Positions 34,666 through 43,134 of a DNA stretch of 64,000 nt are shown one piece after another. The stretch comes from Streptomyces aculeolatus. GTDB taxonomy: Bacteria > Actinomycetota > Actinomycetes > Streptomycetales > Streptomycetaceae. The stretch is from NCBI RefSeq assembly GCF_020400605.1, contig NZ_JAINRD010000031.1, positions 33,231-97,230 on the forward strand, written 5' to 3'. The translations under genes and the position numbers were made by a program. Position 1 is the first letter of the stretch. Every line of letters begins with the position of its first letter. The notes under the pieces are model-generated. The model was not told where the DNA came from, ran no database searches, and was given only the letters and a program-made list of their open reading frames with translations.

Positions 34666-35754
34666 ATGAGCGTCACCCTCGACATCACCGGCCTGGCCGT
34701 CGAGCGCATCGGCTTCACGCCCTCCCCGCTCGCCGAGCTGGGCGCCGCGCTGCATGCGCTCGCCTCGCCCGCGCACCACCCCGGGGCGAGCGGCTGGACG
34801 ACCGCGACCGCGGCCGCGCTCGACCCCGCGCTCGCGGACCGGCTGAGCGAGGCGGAGTTCCTGTGGAGCGCCGGGCGGGCCGACATCCTGCTGCCCGCCG
34901 CGCCGGGGGCGACCCTCGCGGAGGAGCTGGACGCGCTCGACCGGATCCCGGACGACGCGTTCGTCACCGCCGCGTTCGAGATCGTGTGCAACCCGGCGTA
35001 CCAGCACGGCAGCCCCTCCCCGCTCGCCGACCCGGTCACCCGCCGCATCGCCGTCGAGCGCGCGGCCGCCCGCGGGCCGCGGCAGGCGGCGTTCGTGGAG
35101 CGGATGCTCGCGGACCCGGACGGGCTGCGGGTGTGGCTGCGGCGGCTCTTCGAGGACTGCGCGCAGGCGTTCTTCGACGAGACGTGGGAGCGGGTCCGCC
35201 ACCCGCTCGCCGCGGACGCCCGGCACAAGACGGACCTGCTGCGGCGCAAGGGCCTGGCCGCGGCGCTGCCGGACGTGTCGAGTTCGCTGCGGCTGGACGA
35301 GGGCGCGGACGGCGCGGTCCGCATCGTCGCGGACAAGCTGACCAGCGGCGAGGCGGTCGCGCACGAGAGCGTGACGTTCATACCGACCGCGTTCGGCTGG
35401 CCGCACGTGCTGGTGGTGTACGCGCCGGGCTGGCAGCCGGTGATCCAGTACCCCATACCGTCGCCGGACCTGCCCCGGTCGCCCGCGCTGGAGACGCTGC
35501 AACTGCGGCTGGAAGCGCTGGCGCACCCGGTGCGGCTCCGGCTGTGCCGCACGATCTCGCGGACGCCGACGACGACGGGCGAACTGGCCGCCGTGCATCA
35601 GTTGACGGCGCCGGAGGTCTCGCGCCACCTGGCCGTGCTGAAGAAGGCCGGGCTCGTCGTCACGCGGCGCCGCGGGCGGTACGTGCAGTACGAACTGTCG
35701 CTGCCGGCGGTCGCCCGGCTGGGCGGGTCGCTGCTGGAGGGCCTGCTGCGCTGA
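34666..35754 (+). CDS. DUF5937/ArsR-type winged-helix regulator
   Basis: A 362-residue protein. The N-terminal 250 residues form the DUF5937-type domain found in streptomycete regulators ('SVTLDITGLAVERIGFTPSP', 'FVERMLADPDGLRVWLRRLFEDC', part). The C-terminal 90 residues are an ArsR-like winged helix: 'LRLEALAHPVRLRLCRTISR', then 'TGELAAVHQLTAPEVSRHLAVLKKAGLV' (part) and 'GRYVQYELS'. No metal-binding Cys pair is evident, so the signal is not a simple metal. The ATG at 34666 is preferred; a GTG at 34648 is possible. It ends 20 bp from the convergent response regulator. Target genes are unknown. Confidence 0.83.
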   Translation: MSVTLDITGLAVERIGFTPSPLAELGAALHALASPAHHPGASGWTTATAAALDPALADRLSEAEFLWSAGRADILLPAAPGATLAEELDALDRIPDDAFVTAAFEIVCNPAYQHGSPSPLADPVTRRIAVERAAARGPRQAAFVERMLADPDGLRVWLRRLFEDCAQAFFDETWERVRHPLAADARHKTDLLRRKGLAAALPDVSSSLRLDEGADGAVRIVADKLTSGEAVAHESVTFIPTAFGWPHVLVVYAPGWQPVIQYPIPSPDLPRSPALETLQLRLEALAHPVRLRLCRTISRTPTTTGELAAVHQLTAPEVSRHLAVLKKAGLVVTRRRGRYVQYELSLPAVARLGGSLLEGLLR

Positions 35755-35774
35755 GGCGGGTCCACCGGCCGGCG

Positions 35775-36449
35775 TCAGCTTCCGGCCCGTACCAGACCCG
35801 TCTCGTACGCCAGGACCACTGCCTGCACCCTGTCCCGCAGCTCCAACTTCGTGAGGATCCGCCCCACATGTGTCTTCACCGTCGCCTCGGACAGCACCAG
35901 TTGCGCCGCGATCTCCCCGTTCGACAGCCCCTGCGCGATCAGCAGCAGCACCTCGCGCTCCCGGTCCGTCAGCCGCTTCAGCTCCGGGTGCGCCCGTTCG
36001 CCCGCCGGGGCGGGCATCACGGCCGTGAACCGGTCGATGAGCCGCCGCGTGGTGCTCGGCGCGACGACCGCGTCGCCGCTGTGCACGGCCCGGATGGCGC
36101 TCAGCAGGTCACCGGGCGGCACGTCCTTGAGCATGAACCCCGACGCGCCGGCCTGGAGGGCCGAGAAGGCGTACTCGTCGAGGTCGAAGGTGGTCAGGAT
36201 CAGCACCTTCGGCGGCGCCTCCGCCGGCTTGCCCGCGCAGATGCGCCGCGTCGCCTCGACGCCGTCGAGGCGCGGCATGCGCACGTCCATGAGGACGACG
36301 TCCACCTTCGTGACGTCGAGGAGCTGCACCGCCTCGTCGCCGTCCCCCGCCTCCGCGACGACGTCCATGTCGGGCTGGGCTGCCAGCACCATCCGAAAGC
36401 CGGTGCGCAGCAGCGCCTGGTCGTCCACGAGCATGACCCGGATCGTCAC
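35775..36449 (-). CDS. LuxR/NarL-family response regulator
   Basis: A 224-residue regulator. The receiver domain has 'MLVDDQALLRTGF', the phosphorylated Asp in 'VDVVLMDVRMPRLDG' and the Lys in 'GFMLKDVPP'. The output domain is 'LTDREREVLLLIAQGLSNGEIAAQLVLSEATVKTHVGRIL' (span about 158-197), a LuxR helix-turn-helix. The kinase gene lies 93 bp upstream on the same strand and is its likely partner. The signal and targets are unknown. This pair is of the widespread uncharacterised NarL/DesKR type. Confidence 0.94.
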   Translation of the reverse strand: MTIRVMLVDDQALLRTGFRMVLAAQPDMDVVAEAGDGDEAVQLLDVTKVDVVLMDVRMPRLDGVEATRRICAGKPAEAPPKVLILTTFDLDEYAFSALQAGASGFMLKDVPPGDLLSAIRAVHSGDAVVAPSTTRRLIDRFTAVMPAPAGERAHPELKRLTDREREVLLLIAQGLSNGEIAAQLVLSEATVKTHVGRILTKLELRDRVQAVVLAYETGLVRAGS

Positions 36450-36542
36450 GTGAGTCCCTTCTCTCTCATCAGGGCCGCATGGGCCGCCCTTGGTTCCTGC
36501 CTGGTTACGCGTCCGACGGTAAGCCGCCCGCCGGGACGGCCG

Positions 36543-37772
36543 TCAGGCGGCCGTCTTCAGTGGCAGCACGGCACGCACGCGGAAGCCGCCGCCGGGCCGC
36601 GGCCCCGCGTCCAGCTCGCCGCCGGTCATCCCCACGCGCTCGCGCATGCCGATGAGCCCGTGCCCCTGGCCGTCGGCCCCGCCCTCTTCGTACAGCTCGG
36701 GCAGCGAACCCCGGCCGTCGTCCTCGACGAGCACCTGGAGTTCGCCGTCCGCGTAGGTCAGCCGCACCGCGGCGCCGGCCTCGGGGCCGCCGTGCTTGCG
36801 GGTGTTGGTCAGCGCCTCCTGCACGATGCGGTACGCCGCGAGTTCGATGCTGCTCGGCAGCTCCCGCGGCGAGCCGGCCACCTCGAAGGAGACCGTGAGC
36901 CCCGCGCCGCGCACCTGCTCGATCAGCTCCGCCAGCTGCTCCACGCCGGGCTGCGGCACGTACTCGCCGCCCGCGCCCGGGTCGCCGGTGCGCAGCACGC
37001 CCAGCAGCCGGCGCATCTCGGCCAGCGCCTGCCGGCCGGTGCCGGAGATGGTGGTGAGCGCGTCCTTGGCCTGCTGCGGAGCGCTGTCCAGCACGTACGC
37101 GGCGCCGTCGGCCTGCACGACCATGACGGAGACGTTGTGCGCCACCACGTCGTGCAGCTCGCGGGCTATCCGTGCGCGCTCGGCCGCGACCGCGATCCGC
37201 GACTGGGTCTCGCGCTCCCGCTCCAGGCGGGCGGCCCGTTCCTCGAGCTGCGCGTAGTAGGCGCGGCGGGTGCGCAGCGAGTCGCCGAGCACCCAGGCGA
37301 GCAGGAAGGGGACCGTCAGAAAGGCGAGGCCGACGGTCTGCTCGACGACGGTCTCGCCGGACGCCGGCCACCGCACCTGGTTGACCACGGGCGCGACGGC
37401 GGCGCCGACGAGCGCCAGCCGCGACGCCCAGGGCACGTCGCCCGCGGCCACGGTGAAGATGACGACGAGCATGGCGAAGTTCGCCGGGCCCGGGGTGGAG
37501 TCCAGGGCGACCTGTACGACGCCGAGCGCCCCGGCGAAGAGCAGCATGCGCTCGGGGTAGCGCCGGCGGAGGGCGACGACGACGGCGTAGCCGATGCCGA
37601 TGACCAGCGCGATCGTCTTCTCGCCGTCGGAGTACGGGGCGTGCGGGGTGTCCTCTGGATTGGCCGTGTCCACGGCGATCAGCCAGGCACCGGTCATCAG
37701 GACGAGGCAGACAGCCCAGAAGCTGTCCACCAGCGTCGGATGACGGCGGAGGAAATCGTAGACACGTTGCAC
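36543..37772 (-). CDS. Sensor histidine kinase (HisKA_3)
   Basis: A 409-residue membrane kinase. Four to five helices lie between about 15 and 165. The phosphoacceptor His is in 'ARIARELHDVVAHNVSVMVVQ' (part), the N box in 'VQEALTNTRKHGG' and the G box in 'GHGLIGMRERVGMTGGEL'. A coiled-coil linker 'QLEERAARLERERETQSRIA' joins sensor and kinase parts. The GTG at 37772 was chosen because the first helix and a conserved 'VQRVYDFLRRHPTLVDSFWAV' (part) begin there; the much longer upstream frame is low quality. It forms a pair with the response regulator just downstream. Confidence 0.92.
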   Translation of the reverse strand: MQRVYDFLRRHPTLVDSFWAVCLVLMTGAWLIAVDTANPEDTPHAPYSDGEKTIALVIGIGYAVVVALRRRYPERMLLFAGALGVVQVALDSTPGPANFAMLVVIFTVAAGDVPWASRLALVGAAVAPVVNQVRWPASGETVVEQTVGLAFLTVPFLLAWVLGDSLRTRRAYYAQLEERAARLERERETQSRIAVAAERARIARELHDVVAHNVSVMVVQADGAAYVLDSAPQQAKDALTTISGTGRQALAEMRRLLGVLRTGDPGAGGEYVPQPGVEQLAELIEQVRGAGLTVSFEVAGSPRELPSSIELAAYRIVQEALTNTRKHGGPEAGAAVRLTYADGELQVLVEDDGRGSLPELYEEGGADGQGHGLIGMRERVGMTGGELDAGPRPGGGFRVRAVLPLKTAA

Positions 37773-37866
37773 GTCACCCAGCGTAGGCACGCGCGCGTAA
37801 GCGGGAGTCAGTCCGCGGGGCGATCCCTGGCTGATGCATCTACTCCGCAGGGTGGAGGATGCGGTT

Positions 37867-38928
37867 GTGGAGAACGGTGGGACGGGCGCACAGGGCCCGG
37901 AAGCGGGGACGGGCACGGCGGGCCTCCAGGGCCCGGAGGGGCGGCTGCGCTGGCGGGAGGCCATGCGGCGGGCGCTGTACGGGCCGGAGGGCTTCTACCG
38001 CAGGAGCGGGCCCGGGGCCGGGGCGGCGGCGCACTTCCGCACCTCGGTGCACGCCTCGCCCCTGTTCGCGGCGGCGGTCGCGGAGCTGGCGCGCCGGGTG
38101 GCGGTCGCGCTGGGGCGCCCGGCGGAGCTGGACGTGGTCGACGTCGGAGCGGGGCGCGGGGAGCTGCTGACGGGGGTGCTGGCGGCGTACGAGGGGCCCG
38201 GGCGGCTGCGGGCGTACGCGGTGGAGGTGGGCCCGCGGCCGGAAGGGCTGGACGAGCGGATCACGTGGCTTGCGGAGCCGCCGCAGGGTGTGCGCGGGCT
38301 GCTGTTCGCCAACGAATGGCTGGACAACGTGCCGGTGGAGGTCGCGGAGACGGACGAGCGGGGTGTGCCGCGGTACGTGGAGGTCGCGGCGGACGGCACG
38401 GAGGAGCTGGGTGCGGACGTCGGCGGCGCCGACGCGGAGTGGCTGCGCCGCTGGTGGCCGCTGGCGGGCCTGCCGCCGGGCAGCCGCGCGGAGGTCGGCG
38501 GCTCGCGCGACGCCGCGTGGTCGGCGGCGGTCACGACGCTCACCGCCGGGCTGGCGCTGACCGCGGACTACGCGCACACCCGGGCGAACCGGCCCCCGTA
38601 CGGCACGCTGACGGCGTTCCGCGACGGGCAGGAGGTGGCCGCGGTGCCGGACGGGAGCTGCGACGTGACGGCGCACGTGGCGCTGGACGCGGTGGCCGCC
38701 GCACCGGCCGGGGACGGGGTGCCGCAGCTGCTGTCGCAGCGGGAGGCGCTGCGGGGGCTCGGGCTCGACGGGAGCCGGCCGCCGCTGGCCCTGGCGTCGA
38801 CGGACCCGGTCGGCTACCTGCGGCGGCTCGCCGTCGCGGGACAGGCGGCCGAACTCCTCGACCCCGCGGGGCTCGGGGGCTTCACGTGGCTGGCCCACCG
38901 CGTGGGAATCGAGCCGGTCCTCCCCTGA
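37867..38928 (+). CDS. SAM-dependent methyltransferase, MidA/NDUFAF7-like
   Basis: A 353-residue protein. An N-terminal segment 'LRWREAMRRALYGPEGFYRR' and 'HFRTSVHASPLFAAAVAELA' (part) match the MidA family. The SAM-binding loop is 'LDVVDVGAGRGELLTGVLAAY' (part) and 'LLFANEWLDNVPVEVAE' follows. The mitochondrial homologue NDUFAF7 methylates an arginine of the complex I 49-kDa subunit (NuoD equivalent); an orphan nuoD lies 10 kb to the right, but this link is inference. The GTG at 37867 was chosen because GGAGG lies 9 bases upstream; ATG 37834 is the longer alternative. It is divergent from the kinase gene with 94 bp between. Confidence 0.8.
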   Translation: MENGGTGAQGPEAGTGTAGLQGPEGRLRWREAMRRALYGPEGFYRRSGPGAGAAAHFRTSVHASPLFAAAVAELARRVAVALGRPAELDVVDVGAGRGELLTGVLAAYEGPGRLRAYAVEVGPRPEGLDERITWLAEPPQGVRGLLFANEWLDNVPVEVAETDERGVPRYVEVAADGTEELGADVGGADAEWLRRWWPLAGLPPGSRAEVGGSRDAAWSAAVTTLTAGLALTADYAHTRANRPPYGTLTAFRDGQEVAAVPDGSCDVTAHVALDAVAAAPAGDGVPQLLSQREALRGLGLDGSRPPLALASTDPVGYLRRLAVAGQAAELLDPAGLGGFTWLAHRVGIEPVLP

Positions 38929-39015
38929 TACCGCGGGCCCCGCGCGCCCGCCCGGCGCCCGGCACGGCGCGGCGGTACCCGGCACGGCTCACCCGGCCCT
39001 CGGCGCAGGCCGACC

Positions 39016-39063
39016 GCGGCCCGGCGCGGCTGCGGCCCGGCGAGGCTGCGGCCCGGCGAGGCA
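39016..39063. repeat. Three tandem 16-bp repeats
   Basis: Three adjacent copies of gcggcccggcg(c/a)ggc(t/a) occupy 39016-39031, 39032-39047 and 39048-39063, in the 239-bp spacer between two convergent genes. The spacer is otherwise extremely GC-rich with no gene. The repeats may act in termination or be slippage products. Confidence 0.75.
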
Positions 39064-39167
39064 CCCCGGCCCGTGCCGAACGCGCCACCGCCTCGCGCGG
39101 CCCGCGCCCGTGCCCGTACGGCCGCCGCTCCCCTCCCCCAGCAGCAGCCCACCCCCGCCGCAGCGCC

Positions 39168-40331
39168 TCACAGCTGCGGCAGCGAGTCCAGCTCCACCTC
39201 CGCCCGCGCCACCGCGCGCGCGTCCGCGTCGATCGACCGCCGCAGCGCCTCGTGCAGGCTCGCCGGCGTCAGGACGCCGGCGAACCGCCCCGACTCCTCG
39301 TCGTCCACCACCGCGATCCACCCCGCGTCGTACTGCAGCATCGTCGCGAACGCCTTCTTCAGGCTCGCCCCCAGCGGCAGCCAGGCGTCCATCCGCCGCG
39401 CGTAGTCCGACACGGCACCGCCCTTGGCGATCTCGTCCGCGGCGACCCACCCGTGCAGTTCGCCGGCGGCGTCCAGCACGACGGCCCACCGCGAGCCGCC
39501 GTCCCGCAGCGCCGCCGCGGCGCTCCGCGCGTCGTCGTCCAGCCGGACCACCGGCGGCTGCTCCAGGTCGCCGCGCTCGATCTCCGTCACCGACAGCCGC
39601 TTCAGGCCGCGGTCGGCGCCGACGAAGTCGGCCACGTACGGGGTCTCGGGCGCGCCCAGGACCGCCGCCGGCGAGTCGAGCTGCTCGATCCTGCCCGTCC
39701 CGAACACCGCGATGCGGTCGCCGAGGCGTACCGCCTCCTCGATGTCGTGTGTGACGAAGAGCACGGTCTTGCGCATCCGCGCCTGCAGCTTGAGGAACTC
39801 GTTCTGCAGGTGCTCGCGCACCACCGGGTCCACCGCCCCGAACGGCTCGTCCATGAGCAGCACCGGCGGGTCCGCCGCCAGCGCCCGCGCCACGCCGACG
39901 CGCTGGCGCTGGCCGCCGGAGAGCTGGTCGGGGTAGCGGCGGCCGTGCTCGTGCGGGTCCAGGCCGACCATGTCCAGCAGCTCGGCCGCCCGCTTGAGCC
40001 GCTTCTCGCGCGGCGTGCCCAGCAGGTGCGGCACGGTCGCCGTGTTGTCGAGGACGTTCTTGTGCGGGAAGAGGCCGACGTTCTGGATGCAGTAGCCGAT
40101 GTGGCGGCGCAGCTCGACGGGGTCGGTGGCCATGATGTCCTGCCCGTCGACCTCGATACGGCCGGCGGTGGGCTCGATGAGCCGGTTGACCATCTTCAGG
40201 GTGGTGGTCTTGCCGCAGCCGGACGGGCCTACGAGGGTCACCAGTTCGCCCGCGGCTACGTCGAACGACAAGTCGTTCACCGCGGTCGTCCCATCGGGGT
40301 ACCGCTTGGTCACGTGCTCGAATCGGATCAT
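39168..40331 (-). CDS. opuCA: Glycine betaine/carnitine/choline ABC transporter ATPase
   Basis: A 387-residue ATPase of the OpuC/ProV type. Walker A is 'GPSGCGKTT' (35-43), the signature 'LSGGQRQRVGVARAL' and Walker B 'PVLLMDEPFGAVDP'. After about 240 come two CBS domains ('DLEQPPVVRLDDDARSAAAAL', part; 'LQYDAGWIAVVDDEESGRFAG', part), which in OpuA sense ionic strength. Unusually, it is divergent from the two permease genes and the binding protein, with an 83-bp shared promoter region. It energises uptake of compatible solutes during osmotic stress. Confidence 0.93.
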   Translation of the reverse strand: MIRFEHVTKRYPDGTTAVNDLSFDVAAGELVTLVGPSGCGKTTTLKMVNRLIEPTAGRIEVDGQDIMATDPVELRRHIGYCIQNVGLFPHKNVLDNTATVPHLLGTPREKRLKRAAELLDMVGLDPHEHGRRYPDQLSGGQRQRVGVARALAADPPVLLMDEPFGAVDPVVREHLQNEFLKLQARMRKTVLFVTHDIEEAVRLGDRIAVFGTGRIEQLDSPAAVLGAPETPYVADFVGADRGLKRLSVTEIERGDLEQPPVVRLDDDARSAAAALRDGGSRWAVVLDAAGELHGWVAADEIAKGGAVSDYARRMDAWLPLGASLKKAFATMLQYDAGWIAVVDDEESGRFAGVLTPASLHEALRRSIDADARAVARAEVELDSLPQL

Positions 40332-40414
40332 GTTTCCTCATTCTGCACCGCCCGGGGCCCCCGGTGTCAGTGGAGGAGGGTCTAATAGAGCTGCCTACGG
40401 GAAGGAGCGGTGGC

Positions 40415-41143
40415 GTGAAAGCCTCCGGCTGCCTGGCAGCGAACGAGTGGATCTGCGGTGAATACGTCCGCAGCCGCAGCGAAGAGCTCGTCGACGCCAC
40501 GGTCCAGCACGTCTGGATCACGCTGGCGTCGGTCGGCATCGGCCTGCTGGTCTCCTTTCCGCTGGCCCTGATCGCCCGCCGATGGCGGGTGCTCACCGGA
40601 CCTGTGCTCGGTCTGACAACTGTTCTGTACACGATTCCGTCGCTCGCGATGTTCTCCCTGCTGGTCCCGCTCATGGGGATCTCGGCGTCCGTCGTCGTCA
40701 CCGGCCTCGTGCTCTATTCGCTGACGATCCTCATCCGCAATCTGCTGGCGGGCCTCGATTCCGTGCCGGCGGAGACGCGGGAGGCGGCGCGCGGAATGGG
40801 GTACGGGCAGACGCGGCTGCTGTTCGCCGTCGAGCTGCCGCTCGCGCTGCCCGCCGTCATGGCCGGGCTGCGGATGGCGACGGTGTCGACGATCGCGATG
40901 ACGACGGTCGGCGGCATCATCGGCTACGGCGGCCTGGGCAACCTGATCGTCGACGGCATGCGCACCCTGTTCAAGGCGCAGGTGCTGACGGCGTCGGTGC
41001 TGTGCGTGCTGCTCGCCGTGCTGGCCGACCTGCTGCTCCTGGGTCTGCAGCGGCTGCTGACGCCGTGGACGCGGGCGCGGCGGAGCGGCGGTGGCGGCAG
41101 ATTCCGGGTCGGGACCGCCAGGCGGCAGAAGGAGGCGGCCTGA
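40415..41143 (+). CDS. opuCB: OpuC-type ABC transporter permease
   Basis: A 242-residue BPD-type permease with five or six helices. The EAA loop that contacts the ATPase is 'VPAETREAARGMGYGQTRLLFAVELPLALP' (span about 125-154). 'GGIIGYGGLGNLIVDGM' is the conserved OpuC/ProW segment. The GTG at 40415 with GAAGGAG upstream was chosen; the frame is open further upstream but without a good site. Its stop overlaps the ATG of the second permease (TGATG). Confidence 0.9.
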   Translation: MKASGCLAANEWICGEYVRSRSEELVDATVQHVWITLASVGIGLLVSFPLALIARRWRVLTGPVLGLTTVLYTIPSLAMFSLLVPLMGISASVVVTGLVLYSLTILIRNLLAGLDSVPAETREAARGMGYGQTRLLFAVELPLALPAVMAGLRMATVSTIAMTTVGGIIGYGGLGNLIVDGMRTLFKAQVLTASVLCVLLAVLADLLLLGLQRLLTPWTRARRSGGGGRFRVGTARRQKEAA

Positions 41144-41922
41144 TGGGTACGGTCGCGGACGCGTGGACATGGCTGACCACGGGGTCGAACTGGTCGGGCC
41201 CGTCCGGCATCGGCGTGCGGCTGGGCGAGCATCTGTACCTGACGGGCATGTCGCTGGCCATCGCCTGCGCCATCGCCCTGCCGATCGCGTTCTGGCTGGG
41301 CCACATCGGCAAGGGCGGCACCCTCGCGATCAACATCTCGAACGTCGGGCGGGCCGTGCCCACGCTCGCGGTGCTCGGGCTGCTCATGCTCACGCCGCTG
41401 CGGATGCACGGTGACTGGCCGACGGTCATCGCGCTCGTGCTCTTCGCGGTGCCGCCGCTGCTGACGAACGCGTACGTGGGTATCCGCGAGGCCGACCGGG
41501 ACGTGGTGGAGGCGGCACGGGGCATGGGCATGTCCGGGCCGCAGCTGCTGGGCCGGGTGGAGCTGCCGCTGGGCTATCCGCTGGTGATGACCGGACTGCG
41601 GTCGGCGACCGTGCAGGTGGTCGCGACGGCCACGCTGGCGGCCATCGCGGGCGGCGGCGGGCTCGGCCGGATCATCACCGCGGGCTTCCGGACGTACAAC
41701 ACCCCGATGGTGGTGGCCGGCGCCTTCCTGGTGGCGGTGCTGGCCCTGGTGCTGGAGGCCGTGCTCGTCGTCGCCGAGCGGCTGCTCGACCCGATGCGCG
41801 GCCGCCGCGACGGGCGCCGCGGGCGCGGGCGGGGGACGCCGGGCGACGACCTGGCGGCACCGGGAGCGGAGGGGGCGGACGTGCCGCCGGGGGATCGGAA
41901 GCCCGCGCCGGCGTCGCTGTAG
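41143..41922 (+). CDS. opuCD: OpuC-type ABC transporter permease, second subunit
   Basis: A 259-residue permease paralogous to the upstream gene. The EAA loop is 'ADRDVVEAARGMGMSGPQLLGRVELPLGYP' (span about 122-151), and 'AIAGGGGLGRIITAGF' is the conserved later segment. The last 45 residues are a charged Arg/Gly/Pro tail in the cytoplasm. The start overlaps the stop of the first permease, so the two are made together and form the heterodimeric channel. The binding-protein gene follows after 162 bp. Confidence 0.9.
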   Translation: MGTVADAWTWLTTGSNWSGPSGIGVRLGEHLYLTGMSLAIACAIALPIAFWLGHIGKGGTLAINISNVGRAVPTLAVLGLLMLTPLRMHGDWPTVIALVLFAVPPLLTNAYVGIREADRDVVEAARGMGMSGPQLLGRVELPLGYPLVMTGLRSATVQVVATATLAAIAGGGGLGRIITAGFRTYNTPMVVAGAFLVAVLALVLEAVLVVAERLLDPMRGRRDGRRGRGRGTPGDDLAAPGAEGADVPPGDRKPAPASL

Positions 41923-42084
41923 GGTTCTTCGTCACGTCGTGCGCAGCGCAGCGCACCCGCCGTGTCACGTGGCACCGGTGTGCGCGTAGCGCGTCGGCAT
42001 TCTCCTCCGGAAAAATCCGCTAAAACCAGCTGTAATGCCACACCGGTTTCGCACATTATTGCTACGCATATCGACTCCCGACGG

Positions 42085-43074
42085 ATGGAGAATCCCTTGA
42101 TCACCAACCGCGTTCGTGCTCGTGCAGCCGCTTCGGTGCTGGCCGCCGCCGCCCTGACCGCGGGGCTCGCGGCCTGTGGCGGCGACAGCCTGGAGGAAAA
42201 GGGCGGCACGGACTCGCCGGACGACGACAAGTCATCCCTGGTGGTGGGCCAGGCCGGGTTCACGGTCTCGACGGTCACCGCCGAGCTGTACTCGGCGATG
42301 CTGAAGGACGCCGGCTACGACGTCACGATAAAGAAGCTGGAGAACCGCGAGCTCTACGAGCCGGAGCTGGAGAAGGGCAGCATCGACGTCTTCCCGGAGT
42401 ACGCCGCCACCCTCGCCGAGTTCCTCAACGCGAAGGAGAACGGCGTCGAGGCACCGGAGAAGAACCCCGTCGCGTCGAACGACGCCGACGAGACGGTGAC
42501 CGCCCTGCGCAAGCTCGCCGAGCCCCGCGGCCTGAAGGTGCTCGACGCCGGCGACGCCGTCGACCAGAACGCCTTCGCCGTCTCCAAGGACTTCGCCGCC
42601 GAGAACGACCTCAAGACCCTCAGCGACCTCGGCAAGACCGGCGACGCCATCCGCCTCGCGGCGGGCGACGAGTGCCCGGAGCGCCCGTTCTGCGAGCCGG
42701 GCCTGGAGAAGACGTACGACATCGACATCACGAAGATCGACCCGCTGGGCGTGGGCACACCCGCGGCCAAGCAGTCGGTCCAGGACGGCACCAACCAGCT
42801 CGCCCTGACGACGACCACGGACGCCACCCTGGACGACTTCGACCTGGTGCTGCTGGAGGACGACAAGGGCCTGCAGAACGCGGACAACATCCTCCCCGTC
42901 GTCAACGCCGAGGAGGCGGGGACGAAGGAGATCGCCGCCACCCTGGACAAGCTGACACGGGTGCTGACGACGGACGACCTGATCGAGCTGAACCGCAAGG
43001 TCGACGCCGAGCGGATGAAGCCGGCGGACGCGGCGAAGGAGTACCTGGAGGAGAAGAACCTCCTCGGCTCCTGA
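42085..43074 (+). CDS. opuCC: Glycine betaine/choline-binding lipoprotein (OpuCC type)
   Basis: A 329-residue lipoprotein. The signal peptide ends in the lipobox 'LTAGLAAC', and the mature part is the OpuAC fold: 'VVGQAGFTVSTVTAELYSAML' (part), 'ELEKGSIDVFPEYAATLAEFL' (part) and 'NAFAVSKDFAAENDLKTLSDL' (part). It captures compatible solutes outside the membrane and delivers them to the permease pair. The ATG at 42085 is taken as start, but a TTG at 42097 has a better ribosome-binding site (GGATGGAG). The 162-bp upstream gap is AT-richer and may hold its own promoter. Confidence 0.92.
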   Translation: MENPLITNRVRARAAASVLAAAALTAGLAACGGDSLEEKGGTDSPDDDKSSLVVGQAGFTVSTVTAELYSAMLKDAGYDVTIKKLENRELYEPELEKGSIDVFPEYAATLAEFLNAKENGVEAPEKNPVASNDADETVTALRKLAEPRGLKVLDAGDAVDQNAFAVSKDFAAENDLKTLSDLGKTGDAIRLAAGDECPERPFCEPGLEKTYDIDITKIDPLGVGTPAAKQSVQDGTNQLALTTTTDATLDDFDLVLLEDDKGLQNADNILPVVNAEEAGTKEIAATLDKLTRVLTTDDLIELNRKVDAERMKPADAAKEYLEEKNLLGS

Positions 43075-43096
43075 CCCGGCCGGACACCGCCCGAGA

Positions 43097-43134
43097 CCCC
43101 CTGCCCCGCCGGCTCACCCCGGCGGGACGGGGGG
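43097..43134. terminator. Imperfect hairpin between convergent genes
   Basis: An 8-bp core stem (43105-43112 with 43119-43126) extends outward after a 3-base internal loop to runs of C and G. Its loop contains the stop codon of the minus-strand gene (43114-43116), and it begins 23 bp after the opuCC stop. It probably ends both transcripts. Confidence 0.6.

Noticed and set aside
38929..39063. A CRISPR-like array formed by the direct repeats
   Set aside because: Units are tandem without spacers, and no cas gene is present.
34863..40385. A single open frame of 1840 codons on the plus strand
   Set aside because: It crosses several well-supported genes on both strands, is dominated by Arg/Gly/Ala/Pro and has no recognisable domain. 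It is a by-product of high GC and few stops.
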